From Anopheles merus (Eukaryota; Arthropoda; Insecta; Diptera; Culicidae), in the NCBI RefSeq assembly GCF_017562075.2, contig NC_054085.1, forward strand, positions 4,182,566 through 4,246,565: a stretch of 64,000 bases of DNA, in the 5' to 3' direction. The position numbers and the translations under genes are program-made. Position 1 is the stretch's first letter; each line of letters begins with the position of its first letter. Shown here in pieces: positions 54,267 to 63,713 of this stretch. The notes beneath the pieces were generated by a model. The model had not been told where the DNA came from. It searched no databases and saw nothing but the letters and a program-made list of their open reading frames with translations.

Positions 54267-55137
54267 CTAGTGGTGGGAGCTCGGAATCGGACCTACCCGA
54301 TTCCGATTCCGTGTTCGGAATCCCGGAATTGATTGATTGATTGATGGGAATTGATTCCGATGCTGGAATCGATTCCGATTCCGGAGTCGATTCCGGAGCC
54401 GATTCCGGAGCCGATTCCGGAATCGATTCCGGAGCCGATTCCGGAGCCGATTCCGGAGCCGATTCTAAAGCCAATTCCGGAGCCAATTCCGAAGCCAATT
54501 CCGGAGCCGATTCCGAAGCCGATTCCGGAGCCGATTCCGGAGCTGATTTCGGAGCCGATTCCGGAGGTGATTCCGGAGTTGGCTTCGGAGCCGAGCGGAC
54601 TCCGGAGCGAAATCAGTTCGGGAATCTCCATGAGAATGGATCTTTTACAAGTAAATTTGGATTTTTGCGGTTATCAATACGTAGTATGATTGGACCCAAT
54701 CGCCTATTTTTATGGCGATGCCGAAACTGACTTCGTTTGGTAGCCGATTCTAATTTATGAGCCATTTTCGACTCGAGAGCCGACTTCGATTCCGGAACCG
54801 ATTCCGGAACCGATTACGGAGTCGATTCCGGAACCAAATCCGATTCCGGAACCGATTCCGGAATCAATTCTGGAGCCGATTCCGGAGGCGATTCCGATTC
54901 CGGAACCGATTCCGGAATCAATTCTGGAGCCGATTCCGGAGGCGATTCCGATTCCGGAAGCGATTCCGATTCCGGAGCCGATTCCGATTCCGGAGCCGAT
55001 TCCGGAATCAATTCTGGAGCCGATTCCGGAATCGTTTTCGGAAACTGATTCCGGAACTACTATCCGGAATCGATTCCAGAAAACTGCGGATTTAGCCGGA
55101 ATCGATTCCGACAAAAACTACATTTTTCCCATCACTA
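54267..55137 (+). mobile_element. hAT-like MITE, copy b
   Basis: 871 bp with the same terminal 40 bases as copy a (TAGTGGTGGGAGCTCGGAAT...) and end TTTTTCCCATCACTA. Array 1 is at about 54290-54590 and array 2 at about 54780-55110. The core (GAATGGATCTTTTACAAGTA...CCCAATCGCCTATT) is related to that of copy a but clearly diverged, so a and b are old relatives rather than a recent duplication. Confidence 0.85.
54290..55110. repeat. ATTCCGGAGCCG minisatellite arrays in MITE b
   Basis: Same unit as in copy a, longer and more regular. Array 2 has a higher-order unit (GGAGCCGATTCCGGAGGCGA...) repeated at about 54875 and 54927. Confidence 0.85.
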
Positions 55138-55145
55138 ATCCACAC

Positions 55146-55575
55146 ATCTACGAACTTCTGCCCCTCTGTCTTGCTCTTTGGTGTTGAACAACGCGGTAAG
55201 ATTCCGGATGAAATAGTCGAACACTTAGACGAAAAATTTGACCAAGTGCCTAGGGACTTAGGAGCCATTCGGGCTAAAGCGTTAGAAAATATAGAAGAAT
55301 CTCAACGGAAGAATGAGGATTATTTTAGCAAGAAGCATAAACCACCACAATGTTACAAAGAAGTTGAATTAGTAGCCATACGTTATACCGATACGACCGA
55401 TAGCGGTAATAAAAAGCTCAATCCCAAGTTCAGGGGACCGTATGTCATTCATAAAGTGTTACCTCATGATAGGTACGTGGTACGTGGCGTAGAAGGGTGT
55501 CAACTCTCACAACTACCCAACGATGGGGCTCTAGAAGCGAATAAGTTGCGACCTTGGACCGAGTCCAGTGATTAG
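55146..55575 (+). pseudogene. Gypsy integrase C-terminal part
   Basis: It continues the integrase after the inserted unit: LLFGVEQRGKIPDEIVEHL, a charged helix, and NPKFRGPYVIHKVLPHDRYV, the small beta domain typical of gypsy integrase ends. Stop at 55573-55575. In phase with 51977 when the inserted unit and one ATCCACAC are ignored. Confidence 0.85.
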
Positions 55576-55612
55576 GAAATTGAGGGCAATTTATTGTTCA
55601 GGATAGCCGAGC

Positions 55613-55883
55613 TGTAACGTCCGGACTAATATCGCCCACTGTGCACTCAACCTGAATCCCGAACGCAGCGGTATAAACGCGTTATATCTTGACCGCTGGA
55701 GCACCCGGTGTGCTAGATGAACTGTCATAGAATAAAGCTCTCTTCTTGGCGTGACATTGAACTGAACAGACGTAAGCCACTGACTTCTGCGTATAATTAT
55801 TTGTGTGCTCTTCCGAATTGTGCTAAATCCTATTAAAACGGCCAATTAACCTTTCGCCAACCGTAAAACGCTTGGTCGTTACA
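55613..55883 (+). repeat. Gypsy 3' LTR
   Basis: 271 bp, near-identical to the 5' LTR. Differences seen by eye: GCGCGAC/GCGTGAC, GAAGTG/GAACTG, GTACTA/GTGCTA, AATCTTA/AATCCTA, CCTTCCG/CCTTTCG. Confidence 0.95.
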
Positions 55884-56060
55884 AATCGATCTTTTTGTAT
55901 GTATTTCACATGTTTCTAGTTTAGTAATTTTAAAACCTAAAATGTCTTTAGCGGCGCCACAAATGTGGTCCTTACTTTTTAAAATACAGGGTTTCACACT
56001 TTATCTCAAGACAACGGGACCCCTTCCCGAATCTGTCTTAGCCAATACCAAGGCTGCGGT

Positions 56061-57200
56061 ATGATGCTTGAAAACGTTGATGATACCTGAATTCATCGGA
56101 TGCACTGCTCAATCTGCGGCACAACACGTATAACCTTTGTGTAAAAATTTGGCTGATTCATACAGAGGGGTATGAGGAAGCTTGAGGAAGCAAGGAGAAA
56201 CGCGCTGCGATGAGAGTTCGCATTCTGTTTTACACGCGCGCTTCACTAACACCAATACAAATACCGTGCTTTGACGAGCCGTCTGTGAATGTGTATGTGT
56301 CTTTCAGCGATCTAAACAACTTGGAGCTGCTCGTCACATCGTGTTGTCTCGCTTACACTGCAGCATCGATCCATCGCTCTGTATGTTCCCCCTCCTACGC
56401 GTACAAAACCACCAGTACAGCGCGACGATTTGCCGGAGATAGTTGTGTGCGTTTTGTTCTAAGTCCCGCGCACAGTGTTTGTGCGTTGGTGCGCATTTCG
56501 TTCAAACTCTCGTGCGCCGGTGTGTTCTGGTAAAGTGTGAAGTGAATAAACAGTGTGCACAGACGCACATGTAGTGCGTGCATCGACAGGTAAGATTTTG
56601 CTGAACAGAGGCAACGCAGATTGTCGACAAGTTTCCCGCAGCCTGACTCGACCCGGTACTTTACAGCATGACGCCATTCGTGAAAATGAAAGATTCTAAA
56701 TGAGTTGTGAAAGTGTACTTTATGTTGCCATAAAGTGTTTAATGTAATAAAAAATTACCGTGTTTGTGGTTGCTTTTAGAATTAGTGCGCAATTTGCGAT
56801 CGTGTCTATGCATGAAAGAAAACGAGAAACGAAAGAAACAATTATCTTTGGATGTGTTCGTAGCATGACTAGAAAGAACACGAACACATTTTTTTTAAAT
56901 ATAAATAAGCAGTTTATTGGTTCCAGTATACATTTGTTCCCAACTGCATGCGCCTCCCAGTGGGAATTAACCTGCTAGGGATTTACCCACCAAGTTTAAC
57001 CGTCCATACGGACCTTCCTTTCTTTATTATTGATCAATTTAATTAACTCGTAAAAAACGGTACTGGGCCATATTCCATAGATTTTTTTTCTCGTGAGACC
57101 TAATTGTCCTTCCGTAGCTTTTCTAAGCCACCCTACATACTGCAGGTTGCTTAACGCCATGACATTGCCTGCATGCTGATAGCAGCCTCCTCTTCTGCCG
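56061..57200. other. Unassigned; candidate non-coding 5' exon at about 56460-56589
   Basis: GC-rich sequence with GTGTGCACAGACGCACATG ends in CATCGACAG|GTAAGATT at 56590, a strong splice donor on the plus strand. It resembles the leader exon of a host gene, but no downstream coding exon is seen before the Harbinger element. The minus frame 56996-57217 (YVGWLRKATEGQLGLTRKKI) stays open across the Harbinger insertion site to 61678 and beyond, so the element may have landed in coding or former coding DNA of unknown identity. Confidence 0.35.
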
Positions 57201-57851
57201 TTAGGCCGAAAATACACGGAACGGAATTTCGCGGCCGCGGAATTCCGCCTGCGTATAACAGATGTATAACAATCAAACTGTCACTTTTCCGCGCCGGCTA
57301 TCCCGGTTGCTGTTTCGCAAAGATACCCACATGCAGTATTTCTGCGGTTTCGCGGGAGGAAAATTCTGTTATCATTGCGTTATTGTGTACGGTTTGAAAA
57401 GGTAAACATTGTGCACTTCGAATTCTGTTGCCCTAAATTTGAGCAAATCAAGACGGAAAATGGGTAAATATTGCATTCGAAGATTTAAATACAGGATAAA
57501 GAACTTTGTGTTTAATTTCTAGATACCAAACCAGCTATGAAAAAACGAAAGAAGATATGTAAAAGGATGATATTATGACGGGCGTTTCGAGAGCCAAAAG
57601 GGATCTGGGTTTCAGCGACCACCAGCATTGGTCGACGACAGAGTGTTCAGGCAGGAACGTAGAAGTGAATCCTGATAAATGCGCAGTGCAGTGTCTTATA
57701 ATACACAGGAACGAAGCGCGCACGCCATGTTTATGACCATACAAAAGAGTCAACTGCATCTAGCAACTAGCAGCTAGTAGGAAGACGCCTAGATCCTACT
57801 AGCCTAGTACACTCTTTCGAGAGCGTAAAATTGAACTGCGCGGAAGTTATT

Positions 57852-58041
57852 GGCTGGTATTATTGAATCCGTTCGTAGCGGCGGCGTACGTCCCGACACT
57901 CATTTTCCTAACGTACTAGATTATTGCTACAGTCATTCACCGCGGCGTTGTAGGATCGGGCTCAAGAAATGTGTTGCCATCCCTAGAATTTAATGTGAGC
58001 GCCGTATGTTCCCGCTACGAACGGATTCAATAATACCAACC
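57852..58041. mobile_element. 190-bp MITE inside the Harbinger element
   Basis: The ends are GGCTGGTATTATTGAATCCG and, inverted, GGTTGGTATTATTGAATCCG, continuing with TTCGTAGCGG (30 bp, one mismatch). GC-rich interior, non-coding. The target duplication is not clear. Confidence 0.75.
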
Positions 58042-58667
58042 TTTATCGAAACGCCTCTGTTGGTGCGTATGATCCGTCAAATATTCTCACAAAAATGTTC
58101 TCTTTCCAGACGATCTACATGAGCGATGAGGTTGTGCTTTCGTTTATCGATTGCGTTTTTCGGCATGAGGCGGAATCGATAAACGATAAACAAATCCGAG
58201 TGGAACGACATCGAAGCAGAAATGGACCAACCGATCGATGAACTTAAAGAGAAGTGGGCATCGCTCCAATCCATTTACCGGAAATACCGCTCAAAATTGA
58301 ACCGGAGCATGGTAACTGGATCTGGTATGTATTTTTTAAGTGAAAGTAATAACAATATCTTTATAATGGACATTTCATATCTTATTTTCAGGAGCTGATG
58401 AAATTGATCACCCACGGTGGTTCGCTTTTACTGCGATGTCGTTCCTAGACACAACGACTGATTGTGGAAATACCGTTAACACCGTAAGTTAAAATTATGA
58501 ACAAGGGAAAAAGGTTTTTGGATATGGTTTGAGTTATATTTTTAATTTACATATTAAAAAACATGTTAAAAGACAATCACTCTTTAATAGCCAATTAGTA
58601 GTATATCTTTATTCAAATTCAATTGTATGATTATTAAAAATATCATTATAATAATTAATTGTTGAAT

Positions 58668-59190
58668 TCAATTTTCTTGTAAATAGTTTGCAATATGCAT
58701 CCGAATTTGCATCATATTCAAATTAGGTCGCGACCTGTTTGTTTCGAGTGCACGCATGTTATTTATTTCCTCTTCTTCATTGGAAAGAAATTGACGGTTA
58801 TCCTGACTCTGTACATCTTCATCTCTTCTAATGAAATTACAGCATATAGGGGACGAGGATTCGAGGTGTTTGGTACAATGGTGCTGGGTTTGGTATTCCC
58901 AATTCATTTCTTTCAAGCTTTTTGTATAGCATTGAGTTTTTAAAAACCCCTCCATCAGATATTCGACCTTTTGCATCAATGTCTGCATACATAAAATTAC
59001 AGTGGGCATCAACTACACCCAGCAGAACGATGCTAAAATGCCTTCTGTAATTAAAATAGTCGGTTCCACTATGTGGAGGAGACTTTATCAAAACGTGTTT
59101 TCCATCAATTGCTCCGATTGCATGTGGAAAATTCCATTTGTCTTGAAAGCCTTGCGCGATTCGTTTCCATTCGTCGGAGCATGAGGGTAA
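58668..59190 (-). pseudogene. Harbinger transposase, catalytic exon
   Basis: The exon begins after an acceptor (TTTTCTTTTCGCAG, minus strand). It encodes DEWKRIAQGFQDKWNFPHAI, GAIDGKHVLIKSPPHSG (first catalytic Asp), YFNYRRHFSIVLLGVVDAHC, and GRISDGGVFKNSMLYKKLE (second Asp). After GIPNPAPL the expected third acidic block (D-D-A-F) is missing, and a different sequence (RALETNRSRPNLNMMQIRMH) follows in a shifted frame. So the catalytic triad is incomplete: an inactive HARBI1-type enzyme. Confidence 0.8.
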
Positions 59191-59324
59191 CTGCGAAAAG
59201 AAAAAAATAGAAATAAATGAAGAATGTATTCCCAATCAGAAAGTGTCAATCAACATTTAAACTAAAGCATCTTTTTGTTGAGGTTTCTCATTTGGAAATA
59301 GAAGTGTTGGACGAGGCCCTCACG

Positions 59325-59540
59325 CCTTCTCCTGGACGGTCGTGTGTGCCGTCACCGCAGCCTGGACCGTCGCATGTGCCATCTCCGCGACCTGGACTAT
59401 CGCGAGTGCCGTCTCCGTGACCTCGACCATCACGAGTGCCGTCTCCGCGGCCTGGACCGTCGCGTGTACCGTCTCCGCGACCTGGACCGTCGTGTGTGCC
59501 ACACCTCGACCTGGACCCTCGCGTGTGCCGTCACCGCAAC
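59325..59540 (+). repeat. 30-bp minisatellite within the MADF gene exon
   Basis: CCTGGACCGTCGCGTGTGCC and relatives repeat about seven times, encoding RPGPSRVPSP units. Length change here has shifted the reading frame before the C-terminal part. Confidence 0.85.
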
Positions 59541-60078
59541 GTGGACGGTCACATAATGCCACACCGCCTCGTCCATTTACTCCGCCAAATGTAGTGTCAA
59601 GGCGGTATAAAAGGCGTTGGCAAGAGGCTAATCTTGCATACAATGAGGAGGTGGTTGCAGCTTTGCGGACGGTGGGTGATGCCTCAATCGAGCTGGCCAG
59701 CCAGCTCAAAAACCCAACCGATACAGTGGATGATCAGCTGTCCGGGATTGCCCACATCATTCGAGATTGGCCGCTCGAAAACCGGATGCGATGCCTAATG
59801 CGCATACGCATGGTGGTCCAAGAGGAGGAACAGGAGTATTTCCAGGAAAATTTCGGATACCCGGTGAGGCGATAGAATAGGTAAGAAAAGAGTAGTCATG
59901 GTTTCCGACCCGTTCTTTAAGTTAGCAAGCGTTATTTGTACATAGCTAGTTATCAGCGACTTTGGCATGAAAACTAATAAATTTTCTTTTCTTTTACAGT
60001 TCATGTAAAGCGGCGCTTTCTCCAGACGTGAATTAACATGTTTTAAGTTTAAGTAAAGTAAAATGCATTCAATGCAAA

Positions 60079-60140
60079 GACATTATATAATTATAATTAT
60101 AATTATAATTATATAATTATATATTATTATATGAAATATA
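60079..60140. repeat. AT-rich ATAATT repeat
   Basis: ATAATTATAATTATAATT-type runs, simple sequence inside the Harbinger element. Confidence 0.9.
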
Positions 60141-60599
60141 CAATGAATTATTGAATTTAAATTCCAATATTTTAATCATTATTAGTTCACAGACTTAGAC
60201 TTGTATGCATGCAAGCAACTAGCCAGCGTCTACATTAGACTATTAACATACAAGTAACTCATATACGGAGCTTATACACTCATGTACGGAGCAGTTTGCC
60301 CATATACGGAGTTCCCTTTCTTTGCACTTACCTTGACTACCGCTTACAGCATCCATCTTTAAAGCCGCCACGTTCCTAATTCCTAATCAGCATTCTCGTA
60401 CACAAACACCTGAACAATTTCAAAATATTAACTTATATTTGTTATAAGTACTCGATTAATTATCTTTCTATCCACTTATTGCAACGTCTTCAAGATCTAC
60501 CCATCCCACTGTTAGTTTCGCTGCAGAAATATACTTGTAAAACAACAGATCAACATGATGATTATGGTATTATCATAATTAATTATGGTAAAATTAATT

Positions 60600-61396
60600 A
60601 TGGTATTATCCAATTCTTCTTGTAAAATAGACGCTAGCAACCGACTCGTTTGTTCATTCCTTTCGCGAAGCATTGGGCGCATCCATTCTCTAGCTGGCGG
60701 AGCTTATCCATTCTTTGAATCTTTGGTCCGATTTGTTTAAGAAGGTAATCAAAATCGTTTCTAGACAATCTCATAAAATTAATTATGGTATTGTTGCGTA
60801 CGACCTCATTATGAAGTAAAAGCAAATATGCGGATGTAGCGAAGTAAAACACTTCAAGTTAAAACACCTCAAGTTAAAACATAGTTCAAGCAAAACACGC
60901 CTCAAGCAATAGTGCGCGCTTCAGAAACGCAACAAACATAAACAGGTAGTCAACCGTTCTCATGGCTCAAACGAGGAAGTAACTTCACGCAATTCATAAA
61001 CCATAGGTACATGTCGCATTAAGTATAATTATTTATAATTAGTATAATTATTAAACTTGTTATCAAAATAGTCATAGTTATAGTTAGCTGACCTATATGC
61101 GGGCAGCAACTAAATAGCATATAAGAGATGAGAACCTAAATAAAGGAAGCGCATTCGAACACAACCTCAGAATCGCTCGTTTCTTAATAGTCGGAGGCAC
61201 TCTCCGGTCGACGAAGAAAAATATACCCGACTCGGTGTAAAGCACCGGCGTTGGGCGCTGCGACGGAGCAACACATCCGCCAGCAGCATTAGGTATTATC
61301 CAATTCTTCTTGTAAAATAGACACTAGCAACCGACTCGCTTGTTCATTCCATTTACGAAGCATTGGGAGCATCCATTTTCTAGCTGGCGGAGCTTG
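60600..61396 (-). pseudogene. Harbinger transposase, N-terminal exon, rearranged
   Basis: 61396-61296 encodes APPARKWMLPMLRKWNEQ and LQEELDNT. After the solo-LTR-like insertion, 60792-60716 continues IINFMRLSRNDFDYLLKQIG, the known N-terminal motif of HARBI1 enzymes. Then a second copy of the first segment (APPAREWMRPMLRERNEQ; 60708-60600) follows out of order, so part of the exon is duplicated. Confidence 0.65.
60793..61291. mobile_element. Solo-LTR-like insertion in the Harbinger transposase gene
   Basis: GGTATT flanks it (60787-60792, 61292-61297), and ignoring it restores the frame LDNT-IINF. On the plus strand it has TATAAGAGATGAGAACC followed by AATAAAGGAAGCG, a TATA and polyadenylation-signal arrangement typical of LTRs. 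Exact ends are ambiguous by a base or two (TGTTGCGTACG...CAGCATTA). Confidence 0.6.
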
Positions 61397-61677
61397 CTGA
61401 AGCGTATGCAAACGAATGAAATTTGCCCACGCACTTGTTCATCGTAATGCAGCTGCTCTTTTTACACGAAACATTGTTTGCTTATAATAATTCGGAAGTG
61501 AGTTGAGAGTAAATAAGATCCGACTCGAGTAACAAGGGTTGCTCAATATTTGTAAACAAACGTTCAGGTCGAGTCAAATTTCTGTAGGTTATTGATTGTC
61601 AAAATGTAGTTATTGACATAACTGTCCTACAGGATTTCCACGGCCGCGAAATTCCGGTCCGTGTATTTTCGGCCTTA

Positions 61678-61847
61678 GAGTAGATCTCCTTTCTTGTATT
61701 TCGTCCGATGGTAATGGCGAAAAAAGAATCGTGACGGCCTGACTGTCCCTCGCCCTCCGCTGCCGCTGTCGTCGGGCTCTCTCCATTTCTCGTTGTCGCT
61801 GACGACGACGCTCCAGCTCCTCTGCTCCAAACAGCTCTCTTAACGTA
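61678..61847 (-). other. Arg-rich open stretch of unknown origin
   Basis: The minus frame encodes LFGAEELERRRQRQREMERA and RRQRQRRARDSQAV. It lies between the Harbinger right flank and the gypsy RNase H. Similar Arg-rich stretches occur at the start of Helitron proteins, but this is too short to assign. Confidence 0.25.
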
Positions 61848-63634
61848 GACGCTTCAAATCACGCGATCGGTGATGTCCTCCAACAGATCGACAAAAACGG
61901 TCCACAACCCGTTTTATAAATTCCTATCACCTTGTTTGCAAAAGGCAAGCACGTACGACCGAGAGTTATATGCCATTTACGAATCAGTACGATACTTTAA
62001 AGACTTACTTGAAGCACGAGAATTTTGCGTATACACGGATCATAAGCCATTAATAACTGCCTTCCAACAACGCCCAGAAAGAGCATATCAAACGCAACAA
62101 CGCAGACTCTGCTTCATCAGCAAATACACGACAGGCATCCGTCACGTTTCCGGCGAAAAAAAAATAATCGCGGATATGTTAAACAAAGTTGACGCTATTA
62201 ACACTGATACTATGGCAAAGCTCCACATGGCAAAGCTCCAACGCAGTGACACCGAAACAATGCAATATTTAAAAAATGCACCTGCAAACACAACACTAAC
62301 ACTGAAAGAGTTCAACATGCCCGGAAAAAACGGCAATTTTCTGCGACACATCTACCGCAAAAATCAGGCCATTCGTTCCTCTGCCGCTCAGAAGACGAAT
62401 TACAGCAGGCTTTTAGATTTAATGCACATTATGACTCTTTTGACTGGAATTCCCTAAGTTAACCTGTTTTTCTTGCTGTGATACTCTGTGTTATTTATTT
62501 TGTGCTGATGTTACATTGTACCGTGATGCTTTATGTTATTATAAGTTTAGTTTATAAGATCAGTGATAAGGTCAATGATGGCCAATCACTTAACATTTAC
62601 AAATAAACAAATAAACAAATAGCAAAACTACATAATACATCGCATAATATAACAACACAAATGATCTCTGAAAGATTCGTTTGGCCTTCTATGCGCAGAG
62701 ATTGCAAACATTTCGTCACACACTGTTTAGCATGCCAAAAAACTAAAATCATACGTCACAATCACACTCCGATAAATCATATAAACGTACCAGATCACAG
62801 ATTTTATCACGTCCATATCGACTTAATAGGCCCATTACCACCATCAGAAGGGAATCTTTATTGTCTAACAATGATAGACAAATTCACTCGTTGGCCTGAA
62901 ACAATTCCACTTCCTAACATGACTGCAGAAACCGTAACAAAAGCGTTTGTAAATCATTGGGTATCGAGATTCGGAGTGCCAGCGAAAGTTACAACAGATC
63001 AAGGCAGAAAATTTGGGTCGGAGCTCTTTAAACAAATATTTGTAACACTGGGCATAGATCACTTACAAACAACACCTTATCATCCGCAAGCTAATGGTCA
63101 GATCGAACGAGTACACCGACAGTTAAAATCTGCAATAATGTACCACGACCGTACACGATGGACTGAGGTATTACCAATCGTATTATTGGGTCTACGGTCA
63201 ACAATAAAAAAAGATATCGGCGCAACTGTAGCAGAGCTTACGTACGGTACAACGCTTCGTTTACCCGGAGAGTTTTTTGATACTAGTAAATCTCACGTAA
63301 ACGCGACTCCGGATACGTTGACAAGCTAAAAAAAATAATGAGCCATGTAAAAGCAACACAAACTCAGCACCACAACAAATCCCAACCATACGTTCAAACA
63401 GAGTTGCAATCGTGCACGCATGTGTGGCTTCGTATTGATGCCGTTAGACCGACACTAACACTTCCGTACGACGGACCCTTTAGCATCATTAGTAAAAAAG
63501 AGAAAACGTTCGTCATATGCGTTACAGGTCGAAACGTCGATGTATCGATAGATCGTGTAAAGGCAGCACACATAGACACACAGGAACAACCAATCGCTCA
63601 AGAAGATCCTCTCTCGGAAACAAACACGACATGA
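61848..63634 (+). pseudogene. Ty3/Gypsy (CsRn1-like) pol: RNase H and integrase
   Basis: The RNase H begins DASNHAIGDVLQQIDKNG, slips frame at about 61915, then STYDRELYAIYESVRYFKD, VYTDHKPLITAFQQRPE, and a stop at 62455-62457 in foreign sequence. About 62350-62620 reads as an insertion or replacement ending in (AAACA)n. The integrase 62661-63329 has FVWPSMRRDCKHFVTHCLAC, DLIGPLPPSEG (first Asp), TTDQGRKFGSELF (second Asp) and GQIERVHRQLKSA (Glu), so the D-D-E triad is present. A stop at 63327-63329 precedes the C-terminal frame 63338-63634. That frame carries HVWLRIDAVRPTLTLPYDGP and GRNVDVSIDRVKAAH, a tail typical of the CsRn1 group. Confidence 0.85.
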
Positions 63635-63713
63635 CATGATAAAAAAACGTACACTACACGATTCGGCCGTTCGATCACAATACCGCAGCGCTATTAATTT
63701 TCAAAGGGGGAAG

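Larger units (their letters stand above)
51978..55137. mobile_element. Composite transposon: MITE a, FREP gene, MITE b
   Basis: The unit starts TAGTGGTGGGAGCTCGG and ends CCCATCACTA, giving TAGTGRTGGG terminal inverted repeats. ATCCACAC flanks it at 51970-51977 and 55138-55145, an 8-bp duplication as made by hAT transposases. Inside, MITE a ends at 52753 and MITE b begins at 54267. Their inner flanks (CATTAATG after a; AACCGAAC before b) match neither each other nor ATCCACAC. The simplest reading is that the left end of a and the right end of b were used together, carrying the 1,513-bp FREP segment with them into the gypsy integrase. Both MITEs lie in the same orientation. Confidence 0.85.
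47753..55883 (+). mobile_element. Ty3/Gypsy LTR retrotransposon, complete, with a composite transposon inside
   Basis: Two 271-bp LTRs (47753-48023 and 55613-55883) starting TGTAACGTCCGG and ending GGTCGTTACA, flanked by AATC on both sides (47749-47752, 55884-55887). By eye they differ at 5 positions, so the insertion is young. One fused gag-pol frame fills most of the interior. The integrase is split by the 3.16-kb unit at 51978-55137. The element sits in BEL-Pao pol, opposite strand. Confidence 0.95.
40150..56060 (-). mobile_element. BEL-Pao LTR retrotransposon, heavily nested
   Basis: Pol is read on the minus strand from about 56060 down to 40598, in four pieces (55888-56060, 47714-47748, 46925-47487, 40598-42405) separated by later insertions. 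At the gypsy site, the codons on the two sides (EIHTKRSI and IRTIAKIYDPLDIVD) join in frame once gypsy and one AATC are ignored. A candidate 3' LTR begins at 40438 (TGTTGGCGCC on the minus strand) after a purine stretch GACCGGGAA. Its far end is uncertain (about 40150). The RT core and gag are not in the window, so the element is 5'-truncated or its remainder was lost. Confidence 0.75.
58119..59875 (+). pseudogene. Harbinger MADF-domain partner protein gene (three exons)
   Basis: Start ATG 58119 follows an acceptor (TTCTCTTTCCAG, to 58109), so a further upstream exon is likely. Exon A encodes MSDEVVLSFIDCVFRHEA and, after a frame slip, EWNDIEAEMDQPIDELKEKW and ASLQSIYRKYRSKLNRSM, a MADF/Myb-like DNA-binding fold. 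Donor GTATGT at 58325; acceptor TTTTCAG to 58391. Exon B (58392-58483) gives HPRWFAFTAMSFLD; donor GTAAGT at 58484. Exon C from 59283 begins VSHLEIEVLDEALTPSPG, then a Pro-Ser-Arg-Val repeat, a frame slip, and YKRRWQEANLAYNEEVV to a stop at 59873-59875. Such proteins bind the transposase and carry it to the nucleus or DNA. The frame slips make it a pseudogene. Confidence 0.7.
57204..61674. mobile_element. PIF/Harbinger DNA transposon with transposase and MADF partner genes
   Basis: Terminal inverted repeats of about 40 bp start GGCCGAAAATACACGGAACG on the left and GGCCGAAAATACACGGACCG inverted on the right, flanked by TTA on both sides (57201-57203, 61675-61677). The transposase is on the minus strand in the right part, and the MADF-domain partner gene is on the plus strand in the left part. 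This divergent two-gene plan with TWA targets defines the superfamily. It hosts a MITE (57852-58041) and a solo-LTR-like insertion (60793-61291). Confidence 0.9.

Noticed and set aside
51978..55137. CRISPR-like array
   Set aside because: The repeats are contiguous short minisatellite units without unique spacers, in a eukaryotic transposon.
51978..55137. Two independent MITE insertions flanking a resident FREP gene
   Set aside because: The 8-bp duplication joins only the outer ends, and the gypsy integrase continues in phase outside the unit. A resident gene would not sit inside a gypsy integrase.
56210..56533. Protein-coding gene at 56210
   Set aside because: Several short overlapping frames on both strands with no domain. 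The splice-donor context fits a non-coding leader better.
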